64,000 bases of DNA from Candidatus Calditenuaceae archaeon. GTDB taxonomy: Archaea > Thermoproteota > Nitrososphaeria_A > Caldarchaeales > Calditenuaceae. The notes beneath the pieces were generated by a model, which worked only from the letters and a program-made list of their open reading frames with translations, made no database searches and was not told the origin of the DNA. Positions 49,986-60,451 of this stretch are shown piece after piece; the first letter of the stretch is position 1; the number at the start of each line of letters is the position of its first letter. The translations under genes and the position numbers were made by a program. The DNA is taken from contig JANXED010000005.1 in the NCBI GenBank assembly GCA_025058175.1, positions 1 to 64,000 of the forward strand, written 5' to 3'.

Positions 49986-50990
49986 TCAGACGAACCTGAG
50001 CGACTCGACGCCGACGCCCTCGTAGGACCCGAGCAACAGCTGATAGGCAGTCCCCCTCTCGGACCGGACCTCCTCGAGCTTCGCCCTCACCGAGATCCTG
50101 TCGCCGGGCCTCAGCACCCCAGCGAGCCTCGCGAGGTACGTGACCAGCCTCTCGATCCCGAATACCCTCTCCTCGACCCTGTAGACCGAGGGCGTGAAGA
50201 GCGACTCAGAGTCGTCCACGACCTCGACGACCGTCTCGACGATCCCCTTCGAGGTGTATTGGACCTCGCCGTAGGCGTACGGGGGCCTCTCCCTCACCCC
50301 GAAGACCGAGAACCTCGTCCCCGAGAAATCGCCCTTGTGGACAACCCTCGACGCCAGAAGCTCCGCCTGCTCCTTCGGTATTCTCAGCTGCGACCTCAGG
50401 TGTGAGACCCACTCGGGGCCGACTCCGGTCTTCAGCCTCTCGTCCTTAGACTCCGCTAGCGCGTCCAGAACCCTCCTCGTGTTGGACCCGCCGTGCACGA
50501 CTAGGTCGACGTCTGAGCCCGAGTGCGCTATTCCGAGCAGGACCGAACCGGTCACGCCGAAGCCCTCCTCCGGGACGCCGGAGGCCTCGGAGAGCCAACC
50601 GATCAGCTCGACCGCCCTCCGCTCGAGCGAGCTCTCCGGCAGCGAACTCCTCGACCTCAGCAGCTCGACCGCCTTCTCGCTGGTCCTATAAACCCTGGTC
50701 ACCTCGGCGAGCGGCGGCGCGATCACCTCGCTCCCCACCGAGGGGTCGAGGTAGACGTAGTCCGGCCTGACGGACCTCACGAACTCGATCGACCTCAGGA
50801 GCTCCCTCACCGAGTACTCAACCAGCACCCTCGAGTAGGTCCTGCCGTTCGCTGAGCGCCACGGCCCTGGCCCCGCGACGTACTTCAGGACCGCCCAGAC
50901 CCTGTCCCTCGGGTGGACGTCGCCCAGCACCGAGAAGATCCAGCCTTCGGACGTGACGAAGTAGTCCTTGTCCCTGAGCGGCCGATCCAT
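49986..50990 (-). CDS. Predicted nucleotidyltransferase (polymerase beta fold)
   Basis: 334 residues. The N-terminal about 130 residues are of unknown fold. The nucleotidyltransferase signature lies near 150: FGVTGSVLLGIAHSGSDVDLVV, with the GS and DxD elements of the polymerase-beta superfamily. This long archaeal form (COG1665-like) has no defined substrate; RNA or small-molecule nucleotidylation is possible. ATG start at 50990. The gene lies downstream of CimA on the same strand. Confidence 0.75.
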   Translation of the reverse strand: MDRPLRDKDYFVTSEGWIFSVLGDVHPRDRVWAVLKYVAGPGPWRSANGRTYSRVLVEYSVRELLRSIEFVRSVRPDYVYLDPSVGSEVIAPPLAEVTRVYRTSEKAVELLRSRSSLPESSLERRAVELIGWLSEASGVPEEGFGVTGSVLLGIAHSGSDVDLVVHGGSNTRRVLDALAESKDERLKTGVGPEWVSHLRSQLRIPKEQAELLASRVVHKGDFSGTRFSVFGVRERPPYAYGEVQYTSKGIVETVVEVVDDSESLFTPSVYRVEERVFGIERLVTYLARLAGVLRPGDRISVRAKLEEVRSERGTAYQLLLGSYEGVGVESLRFV

Positions 50991-51016
50991 CCTCGTTTCT
51001 CTCCAGCCTCAAGCAG

Positions 51017-52580
51017 CTATTTCCTGTTAGCCTGCAGCGCATACCTGTAGCCGTCGGAGATCGCCGCGAGGCTCGCCTCGATCACGTTCCTCGAGACTGA
51101 GGTCGTCCTCCACGCCGAGCCGTTCCCCGAGAACTCGACGATGACCCGCACCGGGGCCGCCGTGCCCTCGAAGCCGTCGACGACGCTGACCTTGTAGTCC
51201 GTCAGCCCGACCCCCTCGAGCTCGGGGAAGCAGGAGAGGAGCGCGCTCCTGATCGCGCCGTCCAGCGCGTGGACCGGCCCGACCCCCTCGCTGGAGGCCC
51301 TGTGGACGCGGCCGTCGACCTCGATCGCGACCGACGACCTGGCCGAAGGTCCCTCTGGGCCCTCAACCTCTACGGACCACTCGACGACCCTGAACCCCTC
51401 CCTGAACAGGCCGGCGGCGCGAAGGAGGAGCAGCTCCACCGTCGCCTCCGCGCCCTCGAGGTGATAGCCCAGCGACTCGAGCCGCTTCACCTCCTCGAGC
51501 ACCGCAGTGACCTGCTCCTCAGCGAGCCTTATCCCGACCCTCGAGGCGACGTACCTCACCGTCGACCTCCCCGAGAGCTCCGAGACCGAGAAGCTCCTCT
51601 CGTTCCCGACCGCTGAGGGGTCCAGGTGCTCGTAGGCCCTGGTGACCTTCAGGACCGCGTCGACGTGCACGCCGGCCTTGTGGGCGAAGGCGTTCCTCCC
51701 GACGTAGGGGTGATTGTCCGCAATCCTGAGGTTCAGGAGGTCCGCGACCGACCTCGAGACCCGCGTCAGGCGCCTCAGGGCCTCAGTCCTTCCCTTGAGG
51801 ACCGAGAGGCCCATCTTGTAGGCGACGTTCGGGAGCACCTGGCAGAGGTCCGCGTTCCCGCACCTCTCCCCGACCCCCAGAAGTGTCCCTTGGACGTGCC
51901 TCGCGCCGCTCCTCACCGCGACGAGCGTGTTGGCGACCGCGCAGCCAGCGTCGTTGTGGGCGTGTATCCCGATGTGCGCGTCCGGGAGTCGTCCCCTCAC
52001 CTCCTCGACCGCCCTCTCCACCTCCCAGGGCATCGAGCCGCCGTTGGTGTCGCAGAGGGTCAGCGTCCTCGCCCCTGCGTCTGCCGCGGCCCTCAACACC
52101 GACATCGCGTACTCCGGCGACTCCTTCCACCCGTCGAAGAAGTGCTCCGCGTCGAAGACCACTTCCGTCCCGTGGTCCCTCAGGTACTCAACGGTCTCGG
52201 AGACCATCTCGAGGTTCTCCTCCGGAGTGCACCTCAGGACCTCGGACACGTGGAGCGTCCAGGACTTCCCGAAGACGACCGCGACCGGCACCTCGGACTC
52301 GACGACCTCGTTCAGCGAGGGGTCCTCATCAGCCCTGATCCCCTTCCTCCTCGTCGAGCAGAAAGCAGCGATCCTGCTGTTCTTCAGGGAGACGCCCCTC
52401 AGGGCCCTGAAGAGCCCGGCGTCCTTGGGGTTCGAGCCCGGCCACCCCGCCTCGATGACGTCGACGCCCAGCTCGTCCAGCCTCTCGATCACCCTGAGCT
52501 TCTCCTGCAGCGAGAAGGTTATCCCTCTGGTCTGCGCGCCGTCCCTAAGGGTGGTGTCCAGAGTCTCGACGTAATCGATC
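51017..52580 (-). CDS. cimA: Citramalate synthase (CimA-type), start codon unclear
   Basis: Second synthase of the LeuA/CimA family. The frame reads IDYVETLDTTLRDGAQTRGITFSLQEKLRVIERL before the first standard start (52492), so the catalytic DTTLRDGAQ lies upstream of it. Other motifs: GIHAHNDAGCAVANT (metal His), LGVGERCGNADL and a C-terminal dimer/regulatory domain. This pattern is that of CimA, which makes citramalate from pyruvate and acetyl-CoA for isoleucine. Between the in-frame TGA (52620-52622) and the motif there is no ATG, GTG or TTG; ATC at 52580 is the least bad candidate, about 520 residues. A frameshift error upstream is the alternative. Confidence 0.8.
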
Positions 52581-52661
52581 CGACCACCCCGCGACCCGCG
52601 GCGGAGTGCGCCACGATATCAACGTATGCTCCGCGCCGACGCCCACAGATCGCAGAGCTTA

Positions 52662-52672
52662 GGTAAATTACC
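52662..52672. promoter_or_regulatory. Palindromic TATA-like element between cimA and the P-type ATPase
   Basis: GGTAAATTACC reads nearly the same on both strands and could serve both divergent genes. Its centre is 29 nt before TTG 52696 and 20 nt before GTG 52687, so the ATPase may really start at the TTG. Confidence 0.45.
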
Positions 52673-52686
52673 CCCGGGTCCGGCAA

Positions 52687-55419
52687 GTGGAGGGGTTGTC
52701 CGGGACCGAGGCGGAGTTCCACGCGCTCGAGGCGGAGGAGGTGGCTAGGCGGTTCAGGGTCGACCCTGCCAGGGGCCTGGACCAAAGGGAGGTCGAGGAG
52801 AGGCTGAGGAGGTTCGGCCCCAACGTGATCGTCGAGGCGAAGAAGCCGAGCCCGGTCCTGCTCTTCCTCAGGCAGTTCGCGAACCTGCTGATCCTGATCC
52901 TACTGGTCGCGACCACGATCACCGCCTTCCTCGGCGAGGTGATCGAGGCGGTCGTGATCGGCGTAATCGTCCTCTTCATCGGCGTCGTGGGGTTCGTCCA
53001 GGAGTACAGGGCCGAGAGGGCGCTCGAGAGGCTGAAGGAGCTGACCGCCCCGACCTGCAGGGTCCTGAGGGACGGCGAGGTGGTCACGGTTCCGGCGCAT
53101 CAGGTCGTTCCCGGCGACGTCCTGGTCCTCGGCGAGGGAGACATCGTGGCCGCCGACGGGAGACTCGTCGAGTCTCACGGGCTCAAGGTCGACGAGTCCG
53201 CGCTCACGGGGGAGTCGGTCCCCGTCGAGAAGGTGACCAGGGCCCTCCCCAGGGACGTCCCGCTCGGCGACAGGGTCAACTCGGTCTACGCGGGGACGCT
53301 CGTCGTCTCAGGGCGGGGGAAGGCGGTCGTCACGGCGACCGGCAAGTCGACCGAGTTCGGGAAGGTGGCAGCGTACACGCTCGCGGTCGAGGAGGAGCGG
53401 ACGCCCCTCGAGGCCAGGATGAACGAGCTTGGGAGGAAGTTCGGGCTGCTGGCCCTCGTGATCATCGCGGTGCTCTTCGTCCTGGAGCTCGCCGAGTCGC
53501 TGCTCTTCGGCGGCTTCACCCTCGAGTTCCTGATAGAGGTCTTCCTCTTCAGCGTCGCCCTCGCGGTCGCCGCGGTCCCCGAGGCCCTCCCGGCCGTCGT
53601 CACCGCGTCCCTCGCGATCGGTGCGTGGACGCTCGCGAAGCACGGCGCGCTGGTGAAGAGGCTCGCGGCGGTCGAGAGCCTCGGGTCGACGCAGGTGATG
53701 TGCTTCGACAAGACCGGAACCCTCACGAAAGGCGAGCAGACAGTCAGGGCCGTCTACGTCGACGGAAGGCTCCTCTCCGTGACCGGGACTGGTTTCAACG
53801 TCGAGGGCTCGATCGAGGGCGCCGACCGGAACTCGAGGGCCTTCGGGGAGCTGATGAGGGCCTCGGTCCTCTGCAACGACGCGACCGTGACCAACGCCGA
53901 CGGCAGGTGGAGGCACTCCGGCGACCCCACGGAGGTGGCCCTGCTCTTCATGGCCTTGAAGGCCGGCGTCGACGTCGAGTCGCTGAGGAGGGCTCACCCA
54001 AGGGTCTCTGAGAACCCGTTCACCAGCGAGCGGAAGATGATGTCCACGGTGAACCTCGTCGACGGCAGGAAGGTCGCGTTCGTCAAGGGAGCCCCCGAGG
54101 TCGTGATCGAGAGGTGCGTCGCGGCCCTCACCGGGAAAGGCGTCGTCCCGATGACACCCTTGATGAGGTCCGAGCTGATTGAGGTCAACGAGCGGCTCGC
54201 GTCGGAGGGGATGAGGGTCCTCGCGTTCGGGTACAGGGACGCGGAGGGCGTCAAGGGCGAGGAGGCCGAGAGGGACCTCGTCTTCATAGGGATGGCAGGC
54301 ATGATCGACCCGCCGAGACCCGAGGCGATCGAGGCGATAGGGGTGGCTAAGTCCGCGGGCGTGAAGCCCGTGATGATAACCGGAGACCATAGGCTCACTG
54401 CGATCGCGGTCGCGAGGGAATGCGGCATCGATACCGAGCACGTCATGACCGGGAGGGAGTTGGACATGATGACGGCGGAGGAGCTCGCCGAACACATCGA
54501 GAAGGTGACCGTCTACGCGAGGACCTCCCCAGTCCAGAAGCTGAAGATCGTGGAGGGGTGGAAGCTGAAGGACGCGGTCGTGGCGATGACGGGAGACGGC
54601 GTCAACGACGCACCGGCGCTGAAGAGGGCCGATATCGGGGTCGCAATGGGGATAAGGGGTACTGCGGTCGCGAAGGAGTCCTCAGACCTGATCCTCACCG
54701 ACGACAGCCTCGCCACGCTGGTGAAGGCGATCGAGCTCGGGAGGTGGATAATGGACAACATCAAGCGCTACCTCGCGTACCTCCTCCAGGCGAACCTCGT
54801 CGAGATCGTCGTCCTCTCGTTCACCACCCTCTTCCTCCTCAGGTACCTGGGGTACTCGGGAGAGGAGGCCCTCGCCCTGCTCCCGGTCCACATTCTCTAC
54901 ATCAACTTGGCCACCGACGGTCTTCCGGCCCTCGCGCTCGGGCTCAGTCCTCCCGACCCGGACCTGATGAGGAGACCTCCGATGAAGAGGGGCGAGAGCG
55001 TCTTCACGAGGGAGGTCGTCGAGTTCCTGATCAGGGCGCTGATCGTTGAGCCTCCGGTCATGATACTAGCATTCTACTCGGCCCTCCCGAACGGAATCGA
55101 CGCCGCGAGGACCAGGCTCTTCCTCCTCTTCGTCGCGATCGAGCTGGTGGTGGCCTTGAGCTGCAGGTCTCTGAGGCACCCGATAGTGAAGGTTAGGCCC
55201 CACAGGTGGCTGGTGCTCGCGGTCCTGTGGGAGGCGGTCCTGATCGGCCTACTGGTCTGGATCCCCTGGACGAGGGAGGCGCTGCACCTGACCGTGCCGA
55301 CGCTGGAGGACCTGACCTGGATCCTGGCCGGAGGCGCGGTGACCTTCGCGTCAATAGAGCTGCTGAAGCTCGTGGTGATCTCGAGGCACTCGCAGGCCCA
55401 GCGGTTCAGAGCTTCCTGA
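52687..55419 (+). CDS. P-type cation ATPase, Ca2+-type (P2A-like)
   Basis: 910 residues. N-terminal cation ATPase domain ([24 protein letters not shown]), A-domain [11 protein letters not shown]4 motif [12 protein letters not shown] (family usually PEGLP), phosphorylation site [13 protein letters not shown] (about 345), nucleotide domain KGAPE, hinge [12 protein letters not shown], and about ten spans. The residue pattern matches SERCA/PMR1-like pumps more than heavy-metal ATPases (no CxxC N-domain). Expels or imports Ca2+ or related cations. GTG at 52687 or TTG at 52696. The last 14 nt overlap the convergent SBDS gene. Confidence 0.88.
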   Translation: MEGLSGTEAEFHALEAEEVARRFRVDPARGLDQREVEERLRRFGPNVIVEAKKPSPVLLFLRQFANLLILILLVATTITAFLGEVIEAVVIGVIVLFIGVVGFVQEYRAERALERLKELTAPTCRVLRDGEVVTVPAHQVVPGDVLVLGEGDIVAADGRLVESHGLKVDESALTGESVPVEKVTRALPRDVPLGDRVNSVYAGTLVVSGRGKAVVTATGKSTEFGKVAAYTLAVEEERTPLEARMNELGRKFGLLALVIIAVLFVLELAESLLFGGFTLEFLIEVFLFSVALAVAAVPEALPAVVTASLAIGAWTLAKHGALVKRLAAVESLGSTQVMCFDKTGTLTKGEQTVRAVYVDGRLLSVTGTGFNVEGSIEGADRNSRAFGELMRASVLCNDATVTNADGRWRHSGDPTEVALLFMALKAGVDVESLRRAHPRVSENPFTSERKMMSTVNLVDGRKVAFVKGAPEVVIERCVAALTGKGVVPMTPLMRSELIEVNERLASEGMRVLAFGYRDAEGVKGEEAERDLVFIGMAGMIDPPRPEAIEAIGVAKSAGVKPVMITGDHRLTAIAVARECGIDTEHVMTGRELDMMTAEELAEHIEKVTVYARTSPVQKLKIVEGWKLKDAVVAMTGDGVNDAPALKRADIGVAMGIRGTAVAKESSDLILTDDSLATLVKAIELGRWIMDNIKRYLAYLLQANLVEIVVLSFTTLFLLRYLGYSGEEALALLPVHILYINLATDGLPALALGLSPPDPDLMRRPPMKRGESVFTREVVEFLIRALIVEPPVMILAFYSALPNGIDAARTRLFLLFVAIELVVALSCRSLRHPIVKVRPHRWLVLAVLWEAVLIGLLVWIPWTREALHLTVPTLEDLTWILAGGAVTFASIELLKLVVISRHSQAQRFRAS

Positions 55420-56092
55420 CGTCGCCTCTCCCCGAGGTCAGCCTCATGACCCTGTCGGTGACCTCGCCGAGCATCCCACCAGGCAGCTCGACCTGACAGA
55501 CCCAGGAGCCGTCCCCCTTCCACTCCTCCTTCACTATCCTCCCAACGCCGCGCAGGTATCCGCTGACCCTAGGCTGCGCGTCGCCCGGCGACCTGACCTC
55601 GACCGTTATCTGGACGATCTTGATCGGGAGGACGGTCCTCAGCCTCTCCATCACCTTCCCGACCTGCTCCGAGGCCTCCGCGAACGGATCGATCTGGACG
55701 CCTACCTCCTTCATCGCGAGCTCGATCCTCTGGGGCGGTATCGGCGCGTTGGTCCTGGGGTCGATCGCGTTCCTCGCGATCAGGTCGATCACCTTCCTCC
55801 GCTTCTCCTCGATCAGGGCCCTCCTCTGCTCCGCGGTGAGCTGGACCTCGCCCTCCCTCACGATCGTCAGGGCGATCTGGTAGGGGTCGGTGGTCCCGAA
55901 GGCCTTCCTCAGCTCCTCCTCCTTCGCCCTGATCCCCTTCTTCGCGTCCCTGTAGACCTCTGGGTAGACGAGGACCTTCTGAGATGGCTGGGCCTGACCG
56001 AGCCTGATCTTCAGGGCCAAGTCCGGGTCCACGAGCACCTCGAAGGTCTCGCCCCGCTTCGTCATCCTAGCGATCGTGTAGTTCTGCGGCAA
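55406..56092 (-). CDS. Ribosome maturation protein SBDS
   Basis: 228 residues, the archaeal length. Domain I begins [25 protein letters not shown]; the conserved [20 protein letters not shown] and [23 protein letters not shown] motifs follow, then domain III. SBDS with EF2-like GTPase releases the anti-association factor aIF6 from the large ribosomal subunit. TTG start; preceded by GCGAGGGAG. Exosome genes, often near sbds in archaea, are not visible here. Confidence 0.93.
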   Translation of the reverse strand: MPQNYTIARMTKRGETFEVLVDPDLALKIRLGQAQPSQKVLVYPEVYRDAKKGIRAKEEELRKAFGTTDPYQIALTIVREGEVQLTAEQRRALIEEKRRKVIDLIARNAIDPRTNAPIPPQRIELAMKEVGVQIDPFAEASEQVGKVMERLRTVLPIKIVQITVEVRSPGDAQPRVSGYLRGVGRIVKEEWKGDGSWVCQVELPGGMLGEVTDRVMRLTSGRGDVRKL

Positions 56093-56136
56093 CTCCCTCG
56101 CACCTCACGGGACTTCCTCTCGGGAGGCTTTAGCAG

Positions 56137-57204
56137 TTAGCCCGTCGGTTTCGAAGCTCCGGAGCGGCGCTTCCCGTCACTATTGCCTCGCCCGTGCCTC
56201 GCAGCGACCGCGAACCACAGGCCCCCGCCAGCGTGGACGAACCTCGCCCTCCCGAAGCCCGAACGCGAGAGGAGCGACGAGAGCTCCCTCCTCGAGAGCA
56301 TCGACCCTCCCTGCAGAGCGTAGTCGAGCGCGATGAACCTAAGGAGCGCGTCCTGCCTCGAGTCGCCCGTCCTTTCGGAGAGCCCCTCCGCCACGACCAG
56401 GAGCCCGCCGCGCCTCAGCGCCCTTCGGGCCGACCTCAGGACCCCGAGCCTGTCGGAGGCGACGCAGAGGACCTCGCCGAGGTAGACCAGGTCGAACTCC
56501 TCCCCGAATTCCAGCGACTCGCTGGTGCCCTCGACGAACGTCAAGCGGTCCGAGAGTCCAGCTTCCTCTGCCCTCCTCCTCGCGACCGAGATCGCGGCGC
56601 CGTCAGGGTCCACGCCGACCGCGGAGGCCGCTGAATACCTCAGGCAGAGCTCGACCGCCCACCCGCCGGTCCCGCAGCCGATGTCGAGGGCCCTCGCGCC
56701 CCTCTCGAGGACCGACCGCAGCCCCCTCACCCTCGGGACGACGAGCTCGAAGAAGGCCAAGTGGTCCCACCTCGTCGCCTCCGCGTACGCCTCTGTCAGG
56801 TGCCTCGCCCCATCGCTGTCGGCGCTCCCGCGGCCGAAGAGGGCGTCGAAGAGGTGGTAATCGAGGCTCCTCAGCGCCAGGTAGGAGAGCAACCCGCCGA
56901 CGTAGCGGTGATCCCGATCGTCCAGGATGAGCGCCCTCGCGTCGCCCTTCAGCGCGTACCTCCCTCGCCTTCCCTTCAGCAGGCCCAGCTCGGCGGCCGC
57001 CTCGCACCAGAGCCCTACAGCCTTCCTGTCCAGACCCGTCAGCCTCGCGATCTCGCCGGGCCCCGCCCCCCTCCCCAGCCCGTCGAGCGCCCTCAGCAGC
57101 CCGTACCTCCTCCCCAAGTGAGCGACCCAGACCGACGCGAAGCCGGCCGCGCTCTCCCACGGGTCGAACAACTCTGGACCACCCACGGCCCCAGAGGGAG
57201 GCAT
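56137..57204 (-). CDS. SAM-dependent methyltransferase with N-terminal winged helix
   Basis: 355 residues. The first about 95 residues form a winged-helix dimerisation domain (PGEIARLTGLDRKAVGLWCEAAAELGLL), then a Rossmann methyltransferase with motif I ALDIGCGTGGWAVELC (about 170-185), motif II VGVDPDG and LVYLGEVLC. This layout is that of O-methyltransferases/C-methyltransferases of the multidomain type. Substrate unknown. ATG start; divergent from the ABCE1 gene with 77 nt between. Confidence 0.8.
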   Translation of the reverse strand: MPPSGAVGGPELFDPWESAAGFASVWVAHLGRRYGLLRALDGLGRGAGPGEIARLTGLDRKAVGLWCEAAAELGLLKGRRGRYALKGDARALILDDRDHRYVGGLLSYLALRSLDYHLFDALFGRGSADSDGARHLTEAYAEATRWDHLAFFELVVPRVRGLRSVLERGARALDIGCGTGGWAVELCLRYSAASAVGVDPDGAAISVARRRAEEAGLSDRLTFVEGTSESLEFGEEFDLVYLGEVLCVASDRLGVLRSARRALRRGGLLVVAEGLSERTGDSRQDALLRFIALDYALQGGSMLSRRELSSLLSRSGFGRARFVHAGGGLWFAVAARHGRGNSDGKRRSGASKPTG

Positions 57205-57281
57205 GAGATTAACCGCTGATCAGGTCCCCACGCGGTCGACGTGTCTCGTTTACTAGGCGGCACCGATGGTCTCCGCGGGGA

Positions 57282-59075
57282 ATGAGCGGGTTCCTGAAGA
57301 TGAGGGTCGCGGTCCTGGAGCTGGAGAGGTGCCAGCCCGACAAGTGCGGGACGCCCTGCATCACCTTCTGTCCTCCCGTGAGGAACGGCATCGAGGCGAT
57401 CAGGCTGGCCTCCAATGGCTTCCCCGAGGTCAACGAGGAGCTCTGCATAGGGTGCGGGATCTGCGTCGCGAAGTGCCCGTTCGAGGTCATCACGATCGTG
57501 AACCTCCCCACCGAGCTCGGGGAGGACCTCGTCCACCAGTACGGCGTGAACGCCTTCAGGCTCTATAGGCTCCCCCACGTCGAGCAGGGGAAGGTCGTCG
57601 GGGTCCTCGGGAGGAACGGCATCGGGAAGTCGACGGCCTTTAGGGTCCTCTCGGGTCAACTGGTCCCGAACCTCGGAAGGCTTGAAGGGAGGGCGAGGTG
57701 GGAGGACGTCCAGCTGAAGTTCAGGGGGACGGTCCTCCAGGACTACTTCAGGAGGGTCGCGTCCGGTCAGGTCAGGGTCGTCTTGAAGCCCCAGCAGATC
57801 GAGCAGATCTCCAGGGCAGTCAAGGGCACGGTGAGGGAGCTCCTGAGGAGGGCCGCGGGAGGGGAGGGGTACGAGGGGGTGACGAGGGAGCTCGAGCTGG
57901 ACCGGATCCTCGACAGGGACGTCTCCGTACTCAGCGGCGGAGAGCTGCAGAGGCTCGCGATAGCCGCGGCGATCCTGAAGGGCGGCGACGTGCTGCTCTT
58001 CGACGAGCCGACGAGCTTCCTCGACATCAGGCAGAGGTTCAGGGTGGCGTGGGTCATCAGGGAGCTGGCCGCGAAGGGGAGGGGCGTGCTGGTCGCGGAC
58101 CACGACCTCGCCTTCATGGACTACGTCTCGGACGTAGTCTTCGTCCTCTACGGCGACCCCTCGGTCTACGGGGTGGTCTCGGGGCCCTACGGCTCGAGGG
58201 AGGGGATCAACGACTACCTCGAGGGTTACCTGCCGCTCGACAACGTGAGGTTCAGGAGCTACAGGATCGCGTTCCAGGTCAAGGGCCCCGAGGAGCAGCG
58301 CGAGGAGTCCGGATGGGGCCTCTACTGGCCCGAGATGACCAAGACCTTCGAGGGCTTTAGGCTCAAAGTCCCCGAGGGCGGAATCGGAAGGGGCGAGGTC
58401 CTCGCTGTGGTGGGGCCCAACGGCACCGGGAAGACGACCTTCGTGAAGCTGCTGGCCGGCCAGCTCGAGGACGACAGCGGCCTAAGGCTCGAGTACGCCT
58501 CCGTCAGCTACAAGCCCCAGCACCCGGTCCCGAGGCCCGAGACGGTCGAGGAGGTCCTCAAGGCCGCAGCGGGTGATAGGTTCGAGGGCGAGTTCGTCCA
58601 GTCGGAGCTGATCAGGCCACTGAGGATAGACAAGTTGGCGGAGAGGAGGCTCGACGAGCTGAGCGGCGGCGAGCTCCAGAAGGTCTCGATAGTCGAGGCG
58701 CTCTCGAGGGACGCGAAGATCTACCTGCTCGACGAGCCGAGCGCCTTCCTCGACGTCGAGGAGAGGTACAACGTCGCGAAGACCATCAGGAGGATCGCCG
58801 CCGACCTCGGCGCCCACGTCGTCTTGGTCGAGCACGACCTGATGATCGTCGACTTCGCCGCGACCAAGGTGATGGTCTTCACCGGCGAGCCCGGCGTGAG
58901 GGGGGAGGCCCTGCCGCCCTCGGACCTGAGGACTGGCTTCAACGCGCTGCTCAAGGAGCTCGGCGTGACGTTCAGGAGGGACCACGAGACCAAGCGGCCG
59001 CGGGTCAACAAGCCTGGATCGAGGCTCGACAGGCACCAGAAGGAGGTCGGCGAGTACTACTACCTCTCGGCCTAG
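57282..59075 (+). CDS. ABCE1/Rli1 ribosome recycling ATPase
   Basis: 597 residues. N-terminal Fe-S domain with RCQPDKCGTPCITFCP and CIGCGICVAKCPFE (eight Cys for two 4Fe-4S clusters), then two ABC domains: Walker A GRNGIGKST and GPNGTGKTT, signatures LSGGELQRLA and LSGGELQKVS, Walker B LLFDEPTSFLD and YLLDEPSAFLD. Splits ribosomes after termination. ATG start with a GTTTACTAGG box about 32 nt upstream. The last 4 nt overlap the convergent MscS gene. Confidence 0.97.
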   Translation: MSGFLKMRVAVLELERCQPDKCGTPCITFCPPVRNGIEAIRLASNGFPEVNEELCIGCGICVAKCPFEVITIVNLPTELGEDLVHQYGVNAFRLYRLPHVEQGKVVGVLGRNGIGKSTAFRVLSGQLVPNLGRLEGRARWEDVQLKFRGTVLQDYFRRVASGQVRVVLKPQQIEQISRAVKGTVRELLRRAAGGEGYEGVTRELELDRILDRDVSVLSGGELQRLAIAAAILKGGDVLLFDEPTSFLDIRQRFRVAWVIRELAAKGRGVLVADHDLAFMDYVSDVVFVLYGDPSVYGVVSGPYGSREGINDYLEGYLPLDNVRFRSYRIAFQVKGPEEQREESGWGLYWPEMTKTFEGFRLKVPEGGIGRGEVLAVVGPNGTGKTTFVKLLAGQLEDDSGLRLEYASVSYKPQHPVPRPETVEEVLKAAAGDRFEGEFVQSELIRPLRIDKLAERRLDELSGGELQKVSIVEALSRDAKIYLLDEPSAFLDVEERYNVAKTIRRIAADLGAHVVLVEHDLMIVDFAATKVMVFTGEPGVRGEALPPSDLRTGFNALLKELGVTFRRDHETKRPRVNKPGSRLDRHQKEVGEYYYLSA

Positions 59076-60406
59076 GGCCCGACTCCCTGCAAGGTATCTC
59101 GCCCCTCGCGGTCTCGGCCCCTCCTCCCCGGCCCGCTCGTCCTGCCGGACCTCGCCCTCTTGGACGGACCGCTCTGGGAGTCGGCGACGATCACGTACCT
59201 CCTCGGGTAGGGGATCTCGATCCCGTTAGCCCTGAACTCTTTGTGGATCTGGTAGAGGAGCTCCCTCGCCAGCTGGAAGCCCGTTGTTTGGTCCTTCGCC
59301 CTCACCAGCAGCCTCAGCCTTATCCCCGACTCTCCCAGCTCCATCACCTGGACCTGCGGGAGCCCTGGCGCCGGCAGGAAGAGCGGGTGCCGCTCCGCGA
59401 GCTCCCTCATGATGCTCATAGCCTTGTCGAGGTCGCTCTCGTAGCTCACGTCGACGAAGACCGGGACCAGCATCGTCGGGTCTATGGCAGAGTAGTTCAC
59501 GATTACCTCCGACTGGAAGACCGAGTTCGGGACCACGAACCTCCTGTTGTCCCAGGTCCTGAGGATAGTGTGGAACAGCTTGATGTCCTCCACGAAGCAG
59601 AAGTCGTTCCTAAACATCAGCGCCTCGCCTATCCTGAACGGGTGCGAGAGCGAGATCATCAGCCCCGAGATCAGGTTCGAGAGCGTCGACTGGGCCGCGA
59701 GGCCTATCACGATCGAGAGGAACCCGGCCGCGATCAGGGATGACGTCGCGATCCCGAGGAGCTCCGGGAACGTCACCAGCAGCGCCGCCAGCGCCCCGAG
59801 GAGTCCGACGAAGATGACTAGTACTCTCCGGATGAAGGTGAACGCGGTCATCGAGCTCTGATCGGTCGCGACCCTCTCGTAGAGAGCGCGGGTCAACAGG
59901 AGGTCGAGGACGGCCGCGGCGACGTAGGCGACCAGCAGACCAGTGAAGAGGTTCAGCACTCTCCACCAGAACTCGGAGATCTGTGGTGCGATGTGGGAGC
60001 GGAGGACGATCTGCGTCGCCGCTATCACGCTCAGCAGCAGCACTCCCGCGTTCAGGACCCTCCCTATGCCTCTCTCAGCGACCTTCTCGACCGTGAGGTC
60101 AGAGACCTGACTGATCAGCGCCCTCACCGCCAGCGCCAGCGCGACGATCCCCGCGACGAATCTGGGGTTGTTCGGGTCCAAGTACGGCGAGAGGTCCGCA
60201 GGGAAGACCTGGACCAGCTCCGCGAACGCCAGCGCTACCAGGTTGCCGACGACCAGGGCTAGCAGCGCGGCCCTTAGCCTCAGCAGGAACCTCCTCACGC
60301 CCGCGATCCCCTGCAGCCTCTGGGCCATCCTCCCCATCAGGTACCAGGCTCCGACCGCGAAGGCGACGGTCACCGCTGTCTCCAGGATCAGCCCCAGAGG
60401 GACCAC
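59072..60406 (-). CDS. Mechanosensitive ion channel, MscS family
   Basis: 444 residues. About five to six membrane spans, the last being the pore-lining TM3-like helix (AAGFLSIVIGLAAQSTLSNLISGLMISLSHPFRIGE), followed by the beta domain (VVPNSVFQSEVIVNYS) and C-terminal alpha/beta domain. It opens under membrane tension to release solutes. The C-terminus has a basic Ser/Arg/Gly tail of about 35 residues. ATG start region at 60406. It lies 46 nt before the tRNA-Leu 3' end, in the same direction. Confidence 0.9.
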   Translation of the reverse strand: MVPLGLILETAVTVAFAVGAWYLMGRMAQRLQGIAGVRRFLLRLRAALLALVVGNLVALAFAELVQVFPADLSPYLDPNNPRFVAGIVALALAVRALISQVSDLTVEKVAERGIGRVLNAGVLLLSVIAATQIVLRSHIAPQISEFWWRVLNLFTGLLVAYVAAAVLDLLLTRALYERVATDQSSMTAFTFIRRVLVIFVGLLGALAALLVTFPELLGIATSSLIAAGFLSIVIGLAAQSTLSNLISGLMISLSHPFRIGEALMFRNDFCFVEDIKLFHTILRTWDNRRFVVPNSVFQSEVIVNYSAIDPTMLVPVFVDVSYESDLDKAMSIMRELAERHPLFLPAPGLPQVQVMELGESGIRLRLLVRAKDQTTGFQLARELLYQIHKEFRANGIEIPYPRRYVIVADSQSGPSKRARSGRTSGPGRRGRDREGRDTLQGVGP

Positions 60407-60451
60407 GCCCGCGGCCTCTGAGCCCGACGCTATTTACCGAGCGCGTCACGG

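Noticed and set aside
49627-49986. Minus-strand frame of 119 residues beginning at the stop of the nucleotidyltransferase gene
   Set aside because: Codon use unlike all neighbours, no recognisable motif, runs into the 3' end of moaE; treated as part of the atypical non-coding block.
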